Source: Flavobacterium akiainvivens (GTDB lineage: Bacteria; Bacteroidota; Bacteroidia; Flavobacteriales; Flavobacteriaceae). From it: 64,000 bases of DNA. The stretch's first letter is position 1; each line of letters starts with the position of its first letter. The translations under genes and the position numbers were made by a program. A model generated the notes under the pieces. It saw nothing but the letters and a program-made list of their open reading frames with translations. It did not search any database and was not told where the DNA came from. This document shows positions 6,050-14,860 of this stretch, one piece after another. The stretch lies in assembly GCF_001278115.1 (NCBI RefSeq), contig NZ_LIYD01000005.1, positions 4,125,813 through 4,189,812 on the forward strand, written 5' to 3'.

Positions 6050-8830
6050 ATGCGCCTTACTATCAGCCTGATTTTCATGCTCTGTACCGCTGTTGCCTTT
6101 GGGCAAAATGTGGTTTTTAAAGGAAAAGTTACCGATATGGCTAACGCCCCGCTTGATGGGGCAACCATATTCCTCACAAAAGTAAAAGACTCAACAGTAG
6201 TAGAGTATACGGTATCTGACTCAAAAGGAAACTGGGAGCTAAAGACTTTAAAACCAAAAGATACCATTAACCTTAAGGTGGCTTACACCGGCCTGGCCAC
6301 TTACGTGCAAAAGCTTAATCCGGGAACGGAAAACCGTGATTTTGGTACGTTAAAGCTTGAAGAACAGCCCACTGAATTAGATGAGTTGTTTATTGAAGCA
6401 GAAATTCCGCCTATTGTAATTAAAAATGATACGCTTGAGTTTAATGCGGCGTCATTCAAAGTCAGGCCTAATGCTAAAGTAGAAGAACTAATTAAGAAGC
6501 TGCCGGGGGTAAGCATAAGCAATGATGGCAAAATAACCTTTAACGGGCGCGAAGTGAACCAGTTTCTGGTTGACGGAAAACCGTTTTTTGGTACAGACGG
6601 GGCCGTGGCGCTTGAAAACCTTCCGGCTGAAATTATAGATAAAGTACAGGTTACTGACCTGAAAACCAAGCAGGAGGAAATGACTGGGCAAAAGGCCAAG
6701 AGCCAGGATGCCAGCATAAACCTTACCCTTAAAAAAGACCGTAAGAAAGGTGTTTTTGGTACTATTGCCGCCGGTTATGGTACTAACGGCCGGTATGAGG
6801 CAGCCCTGTTTGCCAATTATTTTAATGATACGCAACGCATTAGCCTTACGGGTTCATCAAATAATATAAATTCTTTTGGGCTGGGTATGGATTTTGGAGG
6901 CCGCGGCCGGGGGAGTGTTAGGGCTGTAGGTGGTGCTATTGGCGGATTTGGTGGTGGCAACGGGCTTTCGGTATCGAGTTCGGCGGGGGTTAATTATTCT
7001 GATGAATGGATAAAAGATTCAGAATCAACAATAAGTTATAGTAATAGTATTAATGAGCACGAAAACCGCAGCCGTAGCGAATCGATAAACTATACCCCCG
7101 AAGAGACAGACCCTGTAACCGGCGAAATTATTGACAGCACCTACCGCAGTAACGAGTCTTCATCTTCAAAAGGCTCTAATTACAGCCATAATGTAGACGG
7201 GCAATTTCGTTTTAAGATAGATTCTACAACCAATATTATGTATATGCCGCGCTTTAGTACCTCTGAAGGCAAGAGCAATTCTGTATCAGAAAGTATGTCA
7301 GAGAGGCTGTCTGACAGCAGGTTACTAAATGATAGCGAGGCACAAAGCTATAGTGAAAACAATGGTAAGAGCTTTACGGGGTCAGTAAACCTGTACAAGT
7401 ATTCTAAAGCCAAAAAGGGCAGGGGGCTAAGCGCGGTACTAACCCATAATAACCGTAGTAACTATACCGAGAACAACAACCGTTCAGTAACAAACAGTTA
7501 TACGTATAGCGGCGGCACTATGCAAACCAGTACCGATGACCGAAACCAGGTACTGTACAACAATAACAGCAACGACAGCTATAGCGTTAAATTAGAATAC
7601 TTTGAACCGGTTACTGATTCGCTCCGGTTATCAATAAGCGCTGATTTAGGTAATGATAAAAGTGTAAACAACAGGCAAAGCTATGATTTTGACCCCGTAA
7701 CCGGACGGTATACCGTTTATAATGATTCGCTTTCTAATTACCTGTCCAGCAATACGTTTTCGGTAGTGCCGCAGGTAGGTTTAATGCTTGATAAGAAGAA
7801 ATACAGTATAAACCTTGATGCCGGGGTAAATTATTCGGCATTCAGGAATTTTTCTGATTATCTGGGCACGGGCTTTAGCTTCACTAAAAATTACCTGCTG
7901 CCGGCAGCATCTATGCGTGCAGCATATAAGTTTGAAAGATTTGAATCGTTAGACTTTTTCTATAATTATTCCGCTAACTTCCCGCAGGGTAGCCAGATAC
8001 TGCCGGTTAGGGATTTAAGCAACCCGCTGAATACAACGGTGGGTAACCCGGACCTTGACCCAAGTACTACCCATAGTTTCAGGCTTAATTACCGCAATTT
8101 TGGCGGAGGGGGCAGTAAGGCGGGCTATAACATTATGGGTGGTGTTACCTTTTTTGGCAACCAGGTAGTGCGTTTTACTACCATTAATGAAAGTGCCCAG
8201 ACCGAGACCTCTTACCGTAATATTTCGGGTGCTATGAATGCCAACCTGGGTATTAACTGGAACAAATACATAAACCGCGACGATAAGACCCTGAGCATAA
8301 ACCTGAACCTGTTTGGTAACTACGGCAGTAACAAAGGGTTTCTTAACGGCCGGGAGTATAACTCAAGGTCGTTATCGCTTACACCAAGTGCTTTTATATC
8401 TTATGATTATACAGATTATTTTAACCTTACGCCCACCTATAGCATGAGCTTTAGTATGTATGATTACCAAAACTACAGCGTAAACTCCTCAAGTAGTATG
8501 GTACACCGGTTTGCCCTGCAGGCTACCAGCTACTGGCCTAAAAACCTTATGTTTGCTAATGACTTAAGCTATACTTACAACCCGCAGGTGCCCGATAATT
8601 TCAGGAGAGGCTTTTTGTTTTGGAATACCGCGCTGGCCTACAGTGTACTTGACGAAAAGCTAATGTTTAAGGTAAAAGTATATGATGTGCTCAACCAGAA
8701 CAATGGTGTGCAGCGCAATGTGGGGCCTACGGTTACAACTGACCAGGAAAACCTGGTGCTAAAACGCTATGTAATGTTTACGCTTACTTATAAACTTGAC
8801 GCTTTTGGCGGAAAAAGTAAAAAAGATTAA
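6050..8830 (+). CDS. Outer-membrane beta-barrel protein with carboxypeptidase-regulatory domain
   Basis: A 926-aa protein with a signal peptide ending TAVAFGQ. Residues about 22-105 form a CarboxypepD-regulatory-like beta-sandwich (GKVTDMANAPLDGATIF). Residues about 118-200 form a TonB-receptor-like plug (KLPGVSISNDGKITFNGREV…LPAEIIDKVQVTD). The rest is a Ser/Asn-rich beta-barrel ending KRYVMFTLTYKLDAFGG. The architecture matches the Bacteroidota outer-membrane barrel family OMP_b-brl_3, relatives of TonB-dependent receptors. No TonB box or SusD partner is seen, so the substrate is unknown. A paralog of the same design follows 116 nt downstream. It is probably a transporter or receptor. Confidence 0.88.
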   Translation: MRLTISLIFMLCTAVAFGQNVVFKGKVTDMANAPLDGATIFLTKVKDSTVVEYTVSDSKGNWELKTLKPKDTINLKVAYTGLATYVQKLNPGTENRDFGTLKLEEQPTELDELFIEAEIPPIVIKNDTLEFNAASFKVRPNAKVEELIKKLPGVSISNDGKITFNGREVNQFLVDGKPFFGTDGAVALENLPAEIIDKVQVTDLKTKQEEMTGQKAKSQDASINLTLKKDRKKGVFGTIAAGYGTNGRYEAALFANYFNDTQRISLTGSSNNINSFGLGMDFGGRGRGSVRAVGGAIGGFGGGNGLSVSSSAGVNYSDEWIKDSESTISYSNSINEHENRSRSESINYTPEETDPVTGEIIDSTYRSNESSSSKGSNYSHNVDGQFRFKIDSTTNIMYMPRFSTSEGKSNSVSESMSERLSDSRLLNDSEAQSYSENNGKSFTGSVNLYKYSKAKKGRGLSAVLTHNNRSNYTENNNRSVTNSYTYSGGTMQTSTDDRNQVLYNNNSNDSYSVKLEYFEPVTDSLRLSISADLGNDKSVNNRQSYDFDPVTGRYTVYNDSLSNYLSSNTFSVVPQVGLMLDKKKYSINLDAGVNYSAFRNFSDYLGTGFSFTKNYLLPAASMRAAYKFERFESLDFFYNYSANFPQGSQILPVRDLSNPLNTTVGNPDLDPSTTHSFRLNYRNFGGGGSKAGYNIMGGVTFFGNQVVRFTTINESAQTETSYRNISGAMNANLGINWNKYINRDDKTLSINLNLFGNYGSNKGFLNGREYNSRSLSLTPSAFISYDYTDYFNLTPTYSMSFSMYDYQNYSVNSSSSMVHRFALQATSYWPKNLMFANDLSYTYNPQVPDNFRRGFLFWNTALAYSVLDEKLMFKVKVYDVLNQNNGVQRNVGPTVTTDQENLVLKRYVMFTLTYKLDAFGGKSKKD

Positions 8831-8899
8831 ATAAATTACTGCATATAATGAAACAAAAATGACCAAAGTGCTACTAATGCCATAATAAAACACTTATAA

Positions 8900-8925
8900 T
8901 GCTGTTATAAGATAAACCTTACCAA
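8900..8925 (+). repeat. Leader motif shared with the 6050 paralog, copy 2
   Basis: TGCTGTTATAAG, then ATAAACCTTACCAA, 21 nt before the second barrel gene. It aligns with 6013-6039 with one gap and few mismatches. Confidence 0.5.
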
Positions 8926-8946
8926 TAACCAATAAAATTACCTTAC

Positions 8947-11781
8947 ATGCACAAAATCTTAACGGTGCTACTGTTTTTAGCCTGTAGTACGTTCAGTTTC
9001 AGCCAAAATGTTACCCTATCCGGAAAAGTATTAGACAGCGACGACACCAATCTTGAAGCTGCCACGGTGTACCTCACATCTGCAAAAGACTCAACGCTGA
9101 TAGATTACACCATTACAGATAAAAACGGTAACTGGCAAATTAAAACCCGCGCCATAACCCAGCCGGTATTTCTAAAAATAGCGTTTATGGGCAAGGCAGA
9201 ACACAAAGAACAGTTTGATGTAATAGACCAGGATAAAAATTTTGGCACTATTAAGCTGGCCGAACGCGGTACAGAGATGGATGAACTGGTTATACAGTCT
9301 GAAATACCACCCATCCGCATAAAGCAGGATACCCTTGAGTTTGATGCGGCATCGTTTAAAGTGCGGCCTGATGCTAACGTAGAGGCGCTTTTAAAGCAGC
9401 TGCCGGGGGTTGAAATAGACCAGGAAGGCAAGATTACCGTTAACGGAAAAGAAGTAAACCAGATACTGGTAAACGGCAAGCCCTTTTTTGATAAAGATGG
9501 CAAGGTAGCCCTGCAAAACCTGCCTGCCGAAATTATTAATAAAGTGCAGGTAACCGATACCAAAACCAAGCAGGAAGAGCTCTCGGGCCAGAAAGGCACG
9601 GGCGAGAATGCCAGTATAAACCTTACTATAGACGAAGATAAAAACAAGGGCTGGTTTGGCCGACTCATGGGGGGCTACGGTAGCGATGAACGTTATGAAA
9701 GCAGCGCGCTGATTAATTACTTTAACGGGCCTACCAAGATTAGCTTACTGGCATCGAGCAATAATATAAACAGTACTGGCTTTAGTATGAACGAAATATT
9801 TGACAGTATGGGCGGTGGCCGAAACACGTCAATATGGATGAATGATAACGGTAGTTTTGGTATAAACGGCATGCAGTTTGGCGGCAGCAACGGTATAACC
9901 CGCAGCAATATTGTAGGCCTTAATTATGCCGATGAATGGGCAAAAGGATTTGATGGAAGTGCAAGTTACTTTTATACTTCGGCTACTAATGATAACAGCA
10001 ACCGTTCTAACAGGACTAATTTTATACCATTAGCTGAAAACCCCACTACGCCCGATGAGGCCCTTGACCAGAGTTTCAGGTCACGGTCTGAATCAAATAC
10101 CAGGAGTGAGCAATATGCACATAACTTTAGTACAGAGCTAAATGTAAAGATAGACTCTACACAGCAAATTTACTATGCGCCTAAGTTTACAAAAGCAAAC
10201 AGCAAGAACAGCAATAATTCAAACAGTTTTAGCGAGCGCATTGCCGATGGCAGGCTGCTAAACGACAGCGATTCAGGCACGTTTAATGAAAACGATAACT
10301 ACAGCTTTAGCAGCTATCTGGTATGGAACAAATCATTTGCGGCTAAAAAAGGCAGGTCGCTAAGTTTTGAGTTTAGTAACGAAAACCGAAAAGACGATGG
10401 CGCTGCGTTTAATAACTCTATTACAAACCGATATACTTATGATAATGACGGCACGCAAAGCGTGATTGTTGACGACCGTAACCAGGTGCGCTACAACCGC
10501 CAGGCTACCGATAATTATACCGCAAAATTAGAGTATGCCGAACCCATTACCGATTCGCTTCAGTTAAGGGTAGGGGCAGAATACCAGCTGGAACGCTGGC
10601 TTGAAGACCGCCAGGGTTTTGATTTTGATGAGGGTACCGGTAATTTTTCTGATTATAATGATGCCCTTACCAACTATATGTCGAGCAAGGTTAACAGTTT
10701 TATGCCAAGCGCAGGTTTATATACCAATACATCAAAAATGTGGCTTAACCTTTCGGGAGGTGCCAGGATGTCTAAATTTGATGCCGGCTCGCAATATATG
10801 GGCAATAGCTACAATTTTGACAGGAATTTTGTGTTGCCGTTTGCAGAAGCAAGTATGCGTTACAGCTTTACTAAGTCAAAATATTTATGGATAGGATATT
10901 GGTATAATACAGAATTTCCAACGCCAAGCCAGGTACTGCCTGTAGAAGATATCAGCAACCCGCTGTCAACTACAATAGGTAACCCTGACCTTGATCCTGA
11001 AAAGTATCATAACTTCAATATAAGCCTGCGCGATTATGATTATGCAACCCGTTCAGGTTGGACAATTAGTGGTGGTGGTACCTATTTTGATAACCAGATT
11101 ATGTACAGGCAGGATATAGATGAAACGGCGAAGAGTACTACGACGTATTCAAACATATCAGGCACATACAGACTTTGGTTTGGAGGTAGCTGGAGTAAAA
11201 GTATTAAAAATGATGCCCATAACTACAGGTTTAATTTAAGGATGAATAACAGCTATAACCTGGAGAAAGGTTTTACCAATAATACATTGTATACCGGCAG
11301 GAGGTTTACATTATCTCCAAGGGTAGACTTTACCTATGAATATGGCGATCTGCTGGTTATTAACCCGTCTTATCAATATAGCTACAATACAATTGATTAT
11401 ACAAATTATGTATCGGGTAATGCCTCAAACTATACGCACAGGCTAAACCTGCAAACCACCAGCTACTGGCCTAAGCACTTTGTATTTGGTAACGATTTTG
11501 GTTATAACTACAACTCTCAGCTTGGTGCAGGGTTTAAGAAAGACTTTTTCCTTTGGAATACAAGTTTAGGATACAACTTTCTTGACGACAGGATGCTGTT
11601 TAAGGTTAAGGTATATGACTTGCTAAACCAAAACCTGGGTACATCAAGAACTATATCGGCAACCTCAATTACAGACCAGCAAAATACAGTGCTTAAGCGC
11701 TATGTAATGTTCTCATTAACCTTTAAGCTTGATAAGTTTGGCGGTAAAAAAGAAGGAGGGAATGACTTCTGGTTCTGGTAG
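8947..11781 (+). CDS. Outer-membrane beta-barrel protein, paralog of the preceding gene
   Basis: A 944-aa protein with a signal peptide ending TFSFSQ and the same three-part plan as the gene at 6050: CarboxypepD-regulatory-like sandwich (GKVLDSDDTNLEAATVYL), plug (QLPGVEIDQEGKITVNGKEV…LPAEIINKVQVTD) and long barrel (KRYVMFSLTFKLDKFGG). The two proteins align along their whole length, so they arose by tandem duplication. The C-terminus extends by a short tail GGNDFWFW, and an aromatic final residue is typical of barrels sorted by the BAM machinery. The 116-nt gap has no terminator, so the pair may be co-transcribed. Confidence 0.88.
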   Translation: MHKILTVLLFLACSTFSFSQNVTLSGKVLDSDDTNLEAATVYLTSAKDSTLIDYTITDKNGNWQIKTRAITQPVFLKIAFMGKAEHKEQFDVIDQDKNFGTIKLAERGTEMDELVIQSEIPPIRIKQDTLEFDAASFKVRPDANVEALLKQLPGVEIDQEGKITVNGKEVNQILVNGKPFFDKDGKVALQNLPAEIINKVQVTDTKTKQEELSGQKGTGENASINLTIDEDKNKGWFGRLMGGYGSDERYESSALINYFNGPTKISLLASSNNINSTGFSMNEIFDSMGGGRNTSIWMNDNGSFGINGMQFGGSNGITRSNIVGLNYADEWAKGFDGSASYFYTSATNDNSNRSNRTNFIPLAENPTTPDEALDQSFRSRSESNTRSEQYAHNFSTELNVKIDSTQQIYYAPKFTKANSKNSNNSNSFSERIADGRLLNDSDSGTFNENDNYSFSSYLVWNKSFAAKKGRSLSFEFSNENRKDDGAAFNNSITNRYTYDNDGTQSVIVDDRNQVRYNRQATDNYTAKLEYAEPITDSLQLRVGAEYQLERWLEDRQGFDFDEGTGNFSDYNDALTNYMSSKVNSFMPSAGLYTNTSKMWLNLSGGARMSKFDAGSQYMGNSYNFDRNFVLPFAEASMRYSFTKSKYLWIGYWYNTEFPTPSQVLPVEDISNPLSTTIGNPDLDPEKYHNFNISLRDYDYATRSGWTISGGGTYFDNQIMYRQDIDETAKSTTTYSNISGTYRLWFGGSWSKSIKNDAHNYRFNLRMNNSYNLEKGFTNNTLYTGRRFTLSPRVDFTYEYGDLLVINPSYQYSYNTIDYTNYVSGNASNYTHRLNLQTTSYWPKHFVFGNDFGYNYNSQLGAGFKKDFFLWNTSLGYNFLDDRMLFKVKVYDLLNQNLGTSRTISATSITDQQNTVLKRYVMFSLTFKLDKFGGKKEGGNDFWFW

Positions 11782-11800
11782 GATAAAATAACATTTACGA

Positions 11801-11828
11801 AAGGCTGTCTGCAAAGGCAGCCTTTTTT
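11801..11828 (+). terminator. Terminator after the barrel pair
   Basis: AAGGCTG, 10-nt loop, CAGCCTT followed by a T run, 19 nt after the stop of the second barrel gene. Confidence 0.75.
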
Positions 11829-11901
11829 GTTGCAACATTGTTAAACCACAATGATTTGCGGCAGGGGTTTAGTATTTTTAGGTACATTAAAATCCTGCGG
11901 T

Positions 11902-12615
11902 ATGGAAAAGCTAAACGAACTTTCGGTTATAAAGAATGAAAAAACAATAGGCGATATTGAAAGGGCTGTGTCAGTAATTGGCGGGGCTTACCTGCTGTAT
12001 GATGCCCTGAAGCGCGAAAAGAAAAGCATACTGGAAATAGCCGCTGCAGGGTTTATGATTTACCGCGGTGTTAAAGGCTTTATTGACAGCAGGCCAGACG
12101 GCTTTAACCTTAAAGCAACTGCAAAACACCACGATGGCAATATCAACATCCATACCCGTTTGATTGTAAAGCGCCCCATGAATGAGGTTTATAACTTCTG
12201 GAGGCATTTGGGTAACCTGCCCCTGTTTATGGAACATCTGGAAAGTGTAACCGTTTTTAGCGATACCCTTAGCGAATGGAAAGTACGCATGCCCGGCTTT
12301 GGCAGCGAAATAGGCTGGAAGGCCGAAATTGTTGCCGAAGAACCCAACCGTTTTATTGGGTGGAGGTCTTTACAGGGTAGTATTGTGCGCCATGCCGGCA
12401 AGGTAGAGTTTAAAGATGCAGGAGAGTTGGGCACTTATGTGCACATTACGTTTTCTTATCATGCGCCGCTGGGGCATACAGGCCATGAGGTGGCAAGCCT
12501 TTTAAACCCTGTGTTCGAAAAAATGGTGCGTAACGATGTTATGGGCTTTAAACGCTATATGGAAACAGGCACCCCAAAAAAGCTGCAACAGGAAACCACT
12601 GCTATATTTACGTGA
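11902..12615 (+). CDS. SRPBCC-family protein with N-terminal DUF2892-like membrane segment
   Basis: A 237-aa protein from the ATG at 11902. An earlier in-frame ATG at 11851 lies in a promoter-like stretch (TTTG…TATTTTTA at 11873-11880) and is not favoured. Residues about 15-62 resemble the YgaP/DUF2892 two-helix membrane region (GGAYLLYDALKREKKSILEI). Residues about 80-215 form an SRPBCC/START-like domain (RPMNEVYNFWRHLGNLPLFM, then EIGWKAEIVAEEPNRFIGWRS), which binds hydrophobic ligands in known members. The stop abuts the convergent gene's stop with no spacer. The ligand is unknown. Confidence 0.8.
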   Translation: MEKLNELSVIKNEKTIGDIERAVSVIGGAYLLYDALKREKKSILEIAAAGFMIYRGVKGFIDSRPDGFNLKATAKHHDGNINIHTRLIVKRPMNEVYNFWRHLGNLPLFMEHLESVTVFSDTLSEWKVRMPGFGSEIGWKAEIVAEEPNRFIGWRSLQGSIVRHAGKVEFKDAGELGTYVHITFSYHAPLGHTGHEVASLLNPVFEKMVRNDVMGFKRYMETGTPKKLQQETTAIFT

Positions 12616-13287
12616 TTATTTATCCCAGGATATTTTCTTGATAAAGGGCTCCTTTTGAAGGAGCTCTGTTGTTTTAAGTAGTTTTTTATTGCCGGGTTTA
12701 TCAAGTATAAGCTCAATTATCAGGTTTTTAGAGTCGCGCGATATCGAAAAGTTAGAAAAATCAACATCTTCATCTTCCAGTAATTTGTTGATGATTTCCT
12801 TTGGTTCAGTCTTGCCCTTTGCTACAATCCTAAGCGATTTCATTTGGTTTTTACTTGTAAAAATACGCTGAATGGGCTGCAAGGCCCAAAGTATAAGTAT
12901 AGCAAAAACGGTTGCCACAACAGCTGCGAAATACATACCGCCGCCGGTTGCCATGCCTATTCCGGCTACCGTCCATAAACCGGAAGCTGTGGTTAGGCCA
13001 AGTACAGTTGCCGGTTTTAAAAACAATATAGCCCCTGCACCAATAAAACCTATGCCGCTAACAATTTGGGCTGCTACCCTTGAGGGGTCGAGCTCAGCAT
13101 ATTCGTTACCCATTACATCCTGAAAACCGAAAGAAGATACCAGCATAATAAGGGCAGACCCCATGCTTACCATCATGTGGGTGCGCAGTCCGGCAGCCCA
13201 GTCTTTCCGTTCGCGTTCAATGCCTATAGCTCCGCCTAAAATGGCAGCAAGGGCAAGGCGAAGCGCTATTTCATACCAGGGTAGCAT
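12616..13287 (-). CDS. MgtC/SapB-family membrane protein
   Basis: A 223-aa protein. The N-terminal 140 residues are hydrophobic with the MgtC signature ALRLALAAILGGAIGIERER and AAGLRTHMMVSMGSALIML. The C-terminal roughly 80 residues form a soluble domain resembling the ACT-like MgtC tail (SLRIVAKGKTEPKEIINKLL). MgtC proteins modulate magnesium or phosphate homeostasis and ATP synthase in several bacteria; the role here is inferred only. It is the last gene of a minus-strand run 14294-13821, 13802-13302, 13287-12616 with gaps of 18 and 14 nt. Confidence 0.85.
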   Translation of the reverse strand: MLPWYEIALRLALAAILGGAIGIERERKDWAAGLRTHMMVSMGSALIMLVSSFGFQDVMGNEYAELDPSRVAAQIVSGIGFIGAGAILFLKPATVLGLTTASGLWTVAGIGMATGGGMYFAAVVATVFAILILWALQPIQRIFTSKNQMKSLRIVAKGKTEPKEIINKLLEDEDVDFSNFSISRDSKNLIIELILDKPGNKKLLKTTELLQKEPFIKKISWDK

Positions 13288-13301
13288 AAGTAAAATGTTG
13301 T

Positions 13302-13802
13302 TTAAACTGATGTTGTGCTTACGGAGTCAAGCAGGTTGCACAACAGTTCGCCTGTACGAGCAACAGCTTTGTTTATTATGGTTTCCGGTGTGCCGCTAAA
13401 AACCTCGCGGTGGGCACAGTACACGCCATTGGGTATTTTAATGTGTATAAACATGGTGCCAACAGGTTTATCTTCTTTTTCGCTGCCGCCGGGTGATGTG
13501 AGGCCTGTTATGGCTATGGCAACATCGGTTTTAAAAAATTTGGTAAGCCTTTCGGCAAGCAGTTGGGTAACCTCTGCCGACTCAGCTGTAAATTTTTCAA
13601 TAATTTCAGGAGGTATATTAAGCAATTCCTCTTTTGTACACGCATCATAACACACCAATCCGCCCAGAAATATCTGTCCGGAATCTGGCGTAAGTGCAAA
13701 TGCCGTAGCAAGCCTTCCGGCTGTAGCGCTTTCGGCCACAGCCACTTTAAGGTGTTTTTCGGCAATGCGCCTGCTGCAAAGTATTATACTTTCTGTTGCC
13801 AT
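13302..13802 (-). CDS. CinA-family nicotinamide-nucleotide amidohydrolase (PncC-like)
   Basis: A 166-aa protein equal to the C-terminal CinA domain alone. It shows the family's conserved Ser region VAESATAGRLATAFA, then GGLVCYDACTKEELLNIP and the late motif AIAITGLTSPGGSEKEDKPVGT. Known members deamidate nicotinamide mononucleotide in pyridine-nucleotide recycling. The N-terminal MoCF-like domain of full-length CinA is absent, as in stand-alone PncC. It sits between a lipoprotein gene and the mgtC-like gene in one transcription unit. Confidence 0.88.
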   Translation of the reverse strand: MATESIILCSRRIAEKHLKVAVAESATAGRLATAFALTPDSGQIFLGGLVCYDACTKEELLNIPPEIIEKFTAESAEVTQLLAERLTKFFKTDVAIAITGLTSPGGSEKEDKPVGTMFIHIKIPNGVYCAHREVFSGTPETIINKAVARTGELLCNLLDSVSTTSV

Positions 13803-13820
13803 AGGTAAATGCCAACAGGC

Positions 13821-14294
13821 TTAATTTTTTAGCTGGTCTTCTTTGGTTGTAACGCGTGAGTTGTTTCCGGTACTGCCGGTTCCTGTACCCTGGCCGCTGC
13901 CTGAAGTACCGCCGCTGTTAGCCGGCTTACCGTTTTTATAGGCTGTACTGCTGCCGCTGTTTTCTACACGGTTATCTATTTCTTCCTGCGAAAGCTGCTT
14001 AGGGGCTTTAGTTGTGCCGGCTGCCGGAGCTTTACCACCTACAGAGCCACCATTACCGGTTGCTGATGTAGAATTGCCCCTGCCCACAGGCACATACATA
14101 CCTGACGCGCCTTCGCGGATTAGCGAATCGTTTGGAGACATACAGGTGTCAATATAAACCGTATCGTGGGTTGCGGATGTGGTTTGGGTTTCAGGGTTAT
14201 CTTTATGGGCACAGCTGTTGCAGCTTGTGGCCATTTGCAGTCCTGCTATGGCAAGAATGGCTGTAATACTGGTTTTTATTGTTAACTTTTTCAT
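13821..14294 (-). CDS. Putative lipoprotein, Gly/Ser/Thr-rich
   Basis: A 157-aa protein with a signal sequence and probable lipobox MATSC (Cys25), then a low-complexity region rich in Gly, Ser, Thr and Asn (for example GTSGSGQGTGTGSTGNNS). No domain is recognised. Cys25, Cys28 and a later Cys are present near the N-terminus. It is the first gene of the three-gene minus-strand unit with CinA and MgtC. The function is unknown; it may be a flexible envelope-surface protein. Confidence 0.65.
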   Translation of the reverse strand: MKKLTIKTSITAILAIAGLQMATSCNSCAHKDNPETQTTSATHDTVYIDTCMSPNDSLIREGASGMYVPVGRGNSTSATGNGGSVGGKAPAAGTTKAPKQLSQEEIDNRVENSGSSTAYKNGKPANSGGTSGSGQGTGTGSTGNNSRVTTKEDQLKN

Positions 14295-14434
14295 ATACTC
14301 AGGTTTTAGATTATACTTAAAGTTATGTAATAAACCGTTTTATATGTCTTAACAGAAATGTAATTAAGAAGAATATAACACACTGAATCAGGATGGTTTA
14401 GGGAGATTAAAATAATGAAAGTATATAAAATAAG

Positions 14435-14464
14435 AAGCAGCGGGACTACCAAAACCCACTGCTT
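14435..14464 (-). terminator. Possible terminator hairpin of a small transcription unit
   Basis: AAGCAG-C-GGG pairs with CCC-A-CTGCTT (nine pairs and one mismatch), followed on the minus strand by TTATTTTATA. The T run is broken, so the call is weak. Confidence 0.35.
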
Positions 14465-14497
14465 CCAACGACGTAAAAATTGAATATATACTTTACT

Positions 14498-14698
14498 TTA
14501 AACCAAATTTGGTAAAAAAGCGGACAGGAGGAGACGACGACCTGAGATGAGTAATTCTTTAGTATGATAAGGGGCGTATTTTAAAATAGCACGAATTACC
14601 TTATTACTCCTGCCCTGCTTTTTTAGAATGTGTCCCGTGCCTGGCTTTTCTATTAACTCAAAAAAAGAATTACACTTTTTAAGCACCGGGACTATCAT
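14498..14698 (-). CDS. Possible small protein of 66 aa
   Basis: An open frame of 66 codons beginning MIVPVLKKCNSFFELIEK and ending in a basic, hydrophobic stretch. It lies about 20 nt after a -7 box (TACTTTTG on the minus strand, 14727-14720) and before a hairpin at 14464-14435, so it may be a real unit. A three-codon frame (ATGAAGCAATAA) overlaps its start. The composition is not clearly coding and no family is recognised. An unprocessed small RNA is an equal alternative. Confidence 0.25.
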   Translation of the reverse strand: MIVPVLKKCNSFFELIEKPGTGHILKKQGRSNKVIRAILKYAPYHTKELLISGRRLLLSAFLPNLV

Positions 14699-14817
14699 TA
14701 TTGCTTCATCCTAACAAGACAAAAGTAGGGCAGTGGCAAGGAGTGGGTATGGTAGAAATTACCTGTTTTATCAATTCAGGTATTTTTACGTGGATACTGC
14801 TAAGGCTTTGATATGGT

Positions 14818-14859
14818 TAAAAGCTTAGTAGCTAAGAGGCTCAGTAGCTTAAAAGCTTT
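14818..14859. repeat. Low-complexity AGCTTAGTAGC-type repeat
   Basis: Imperfect repeats of AGCTTAGTAGCTAAGAGGC / TCAGTAGCTTAAAAGCTT directly beside the response-regulator stop. The halves are partly self-complementary. They belong to the class of degenerate intergenic word-repeats found elsewhere in the window. Confidence 0.5.
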
Positions 14860-14860
14860 C

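Larger units (their letters stand above)
14295..14860. other. 566-nt region without an established gene
   Basis: This stretch lies between the lipoprotein start and the response-regulator stop, both on the minus strand. It contains a possible small minus-strand unit: -7 box TACTTTTG at 14727-14720, a 66-codon frame at 14698-14498, and a hairpin at 14464-14435. Near its end is a word-repeat made of AGCTTAGTAGCTAAGAGG-like units (14818-14859). I see nothing else. Confidence 0.5.

Noticed and set aside
10601..10894. Plus-strand 97-codon frame within the second barrel gene
   Set aside because: Out of frame with a clearly coding gene that runs through it without interruption.
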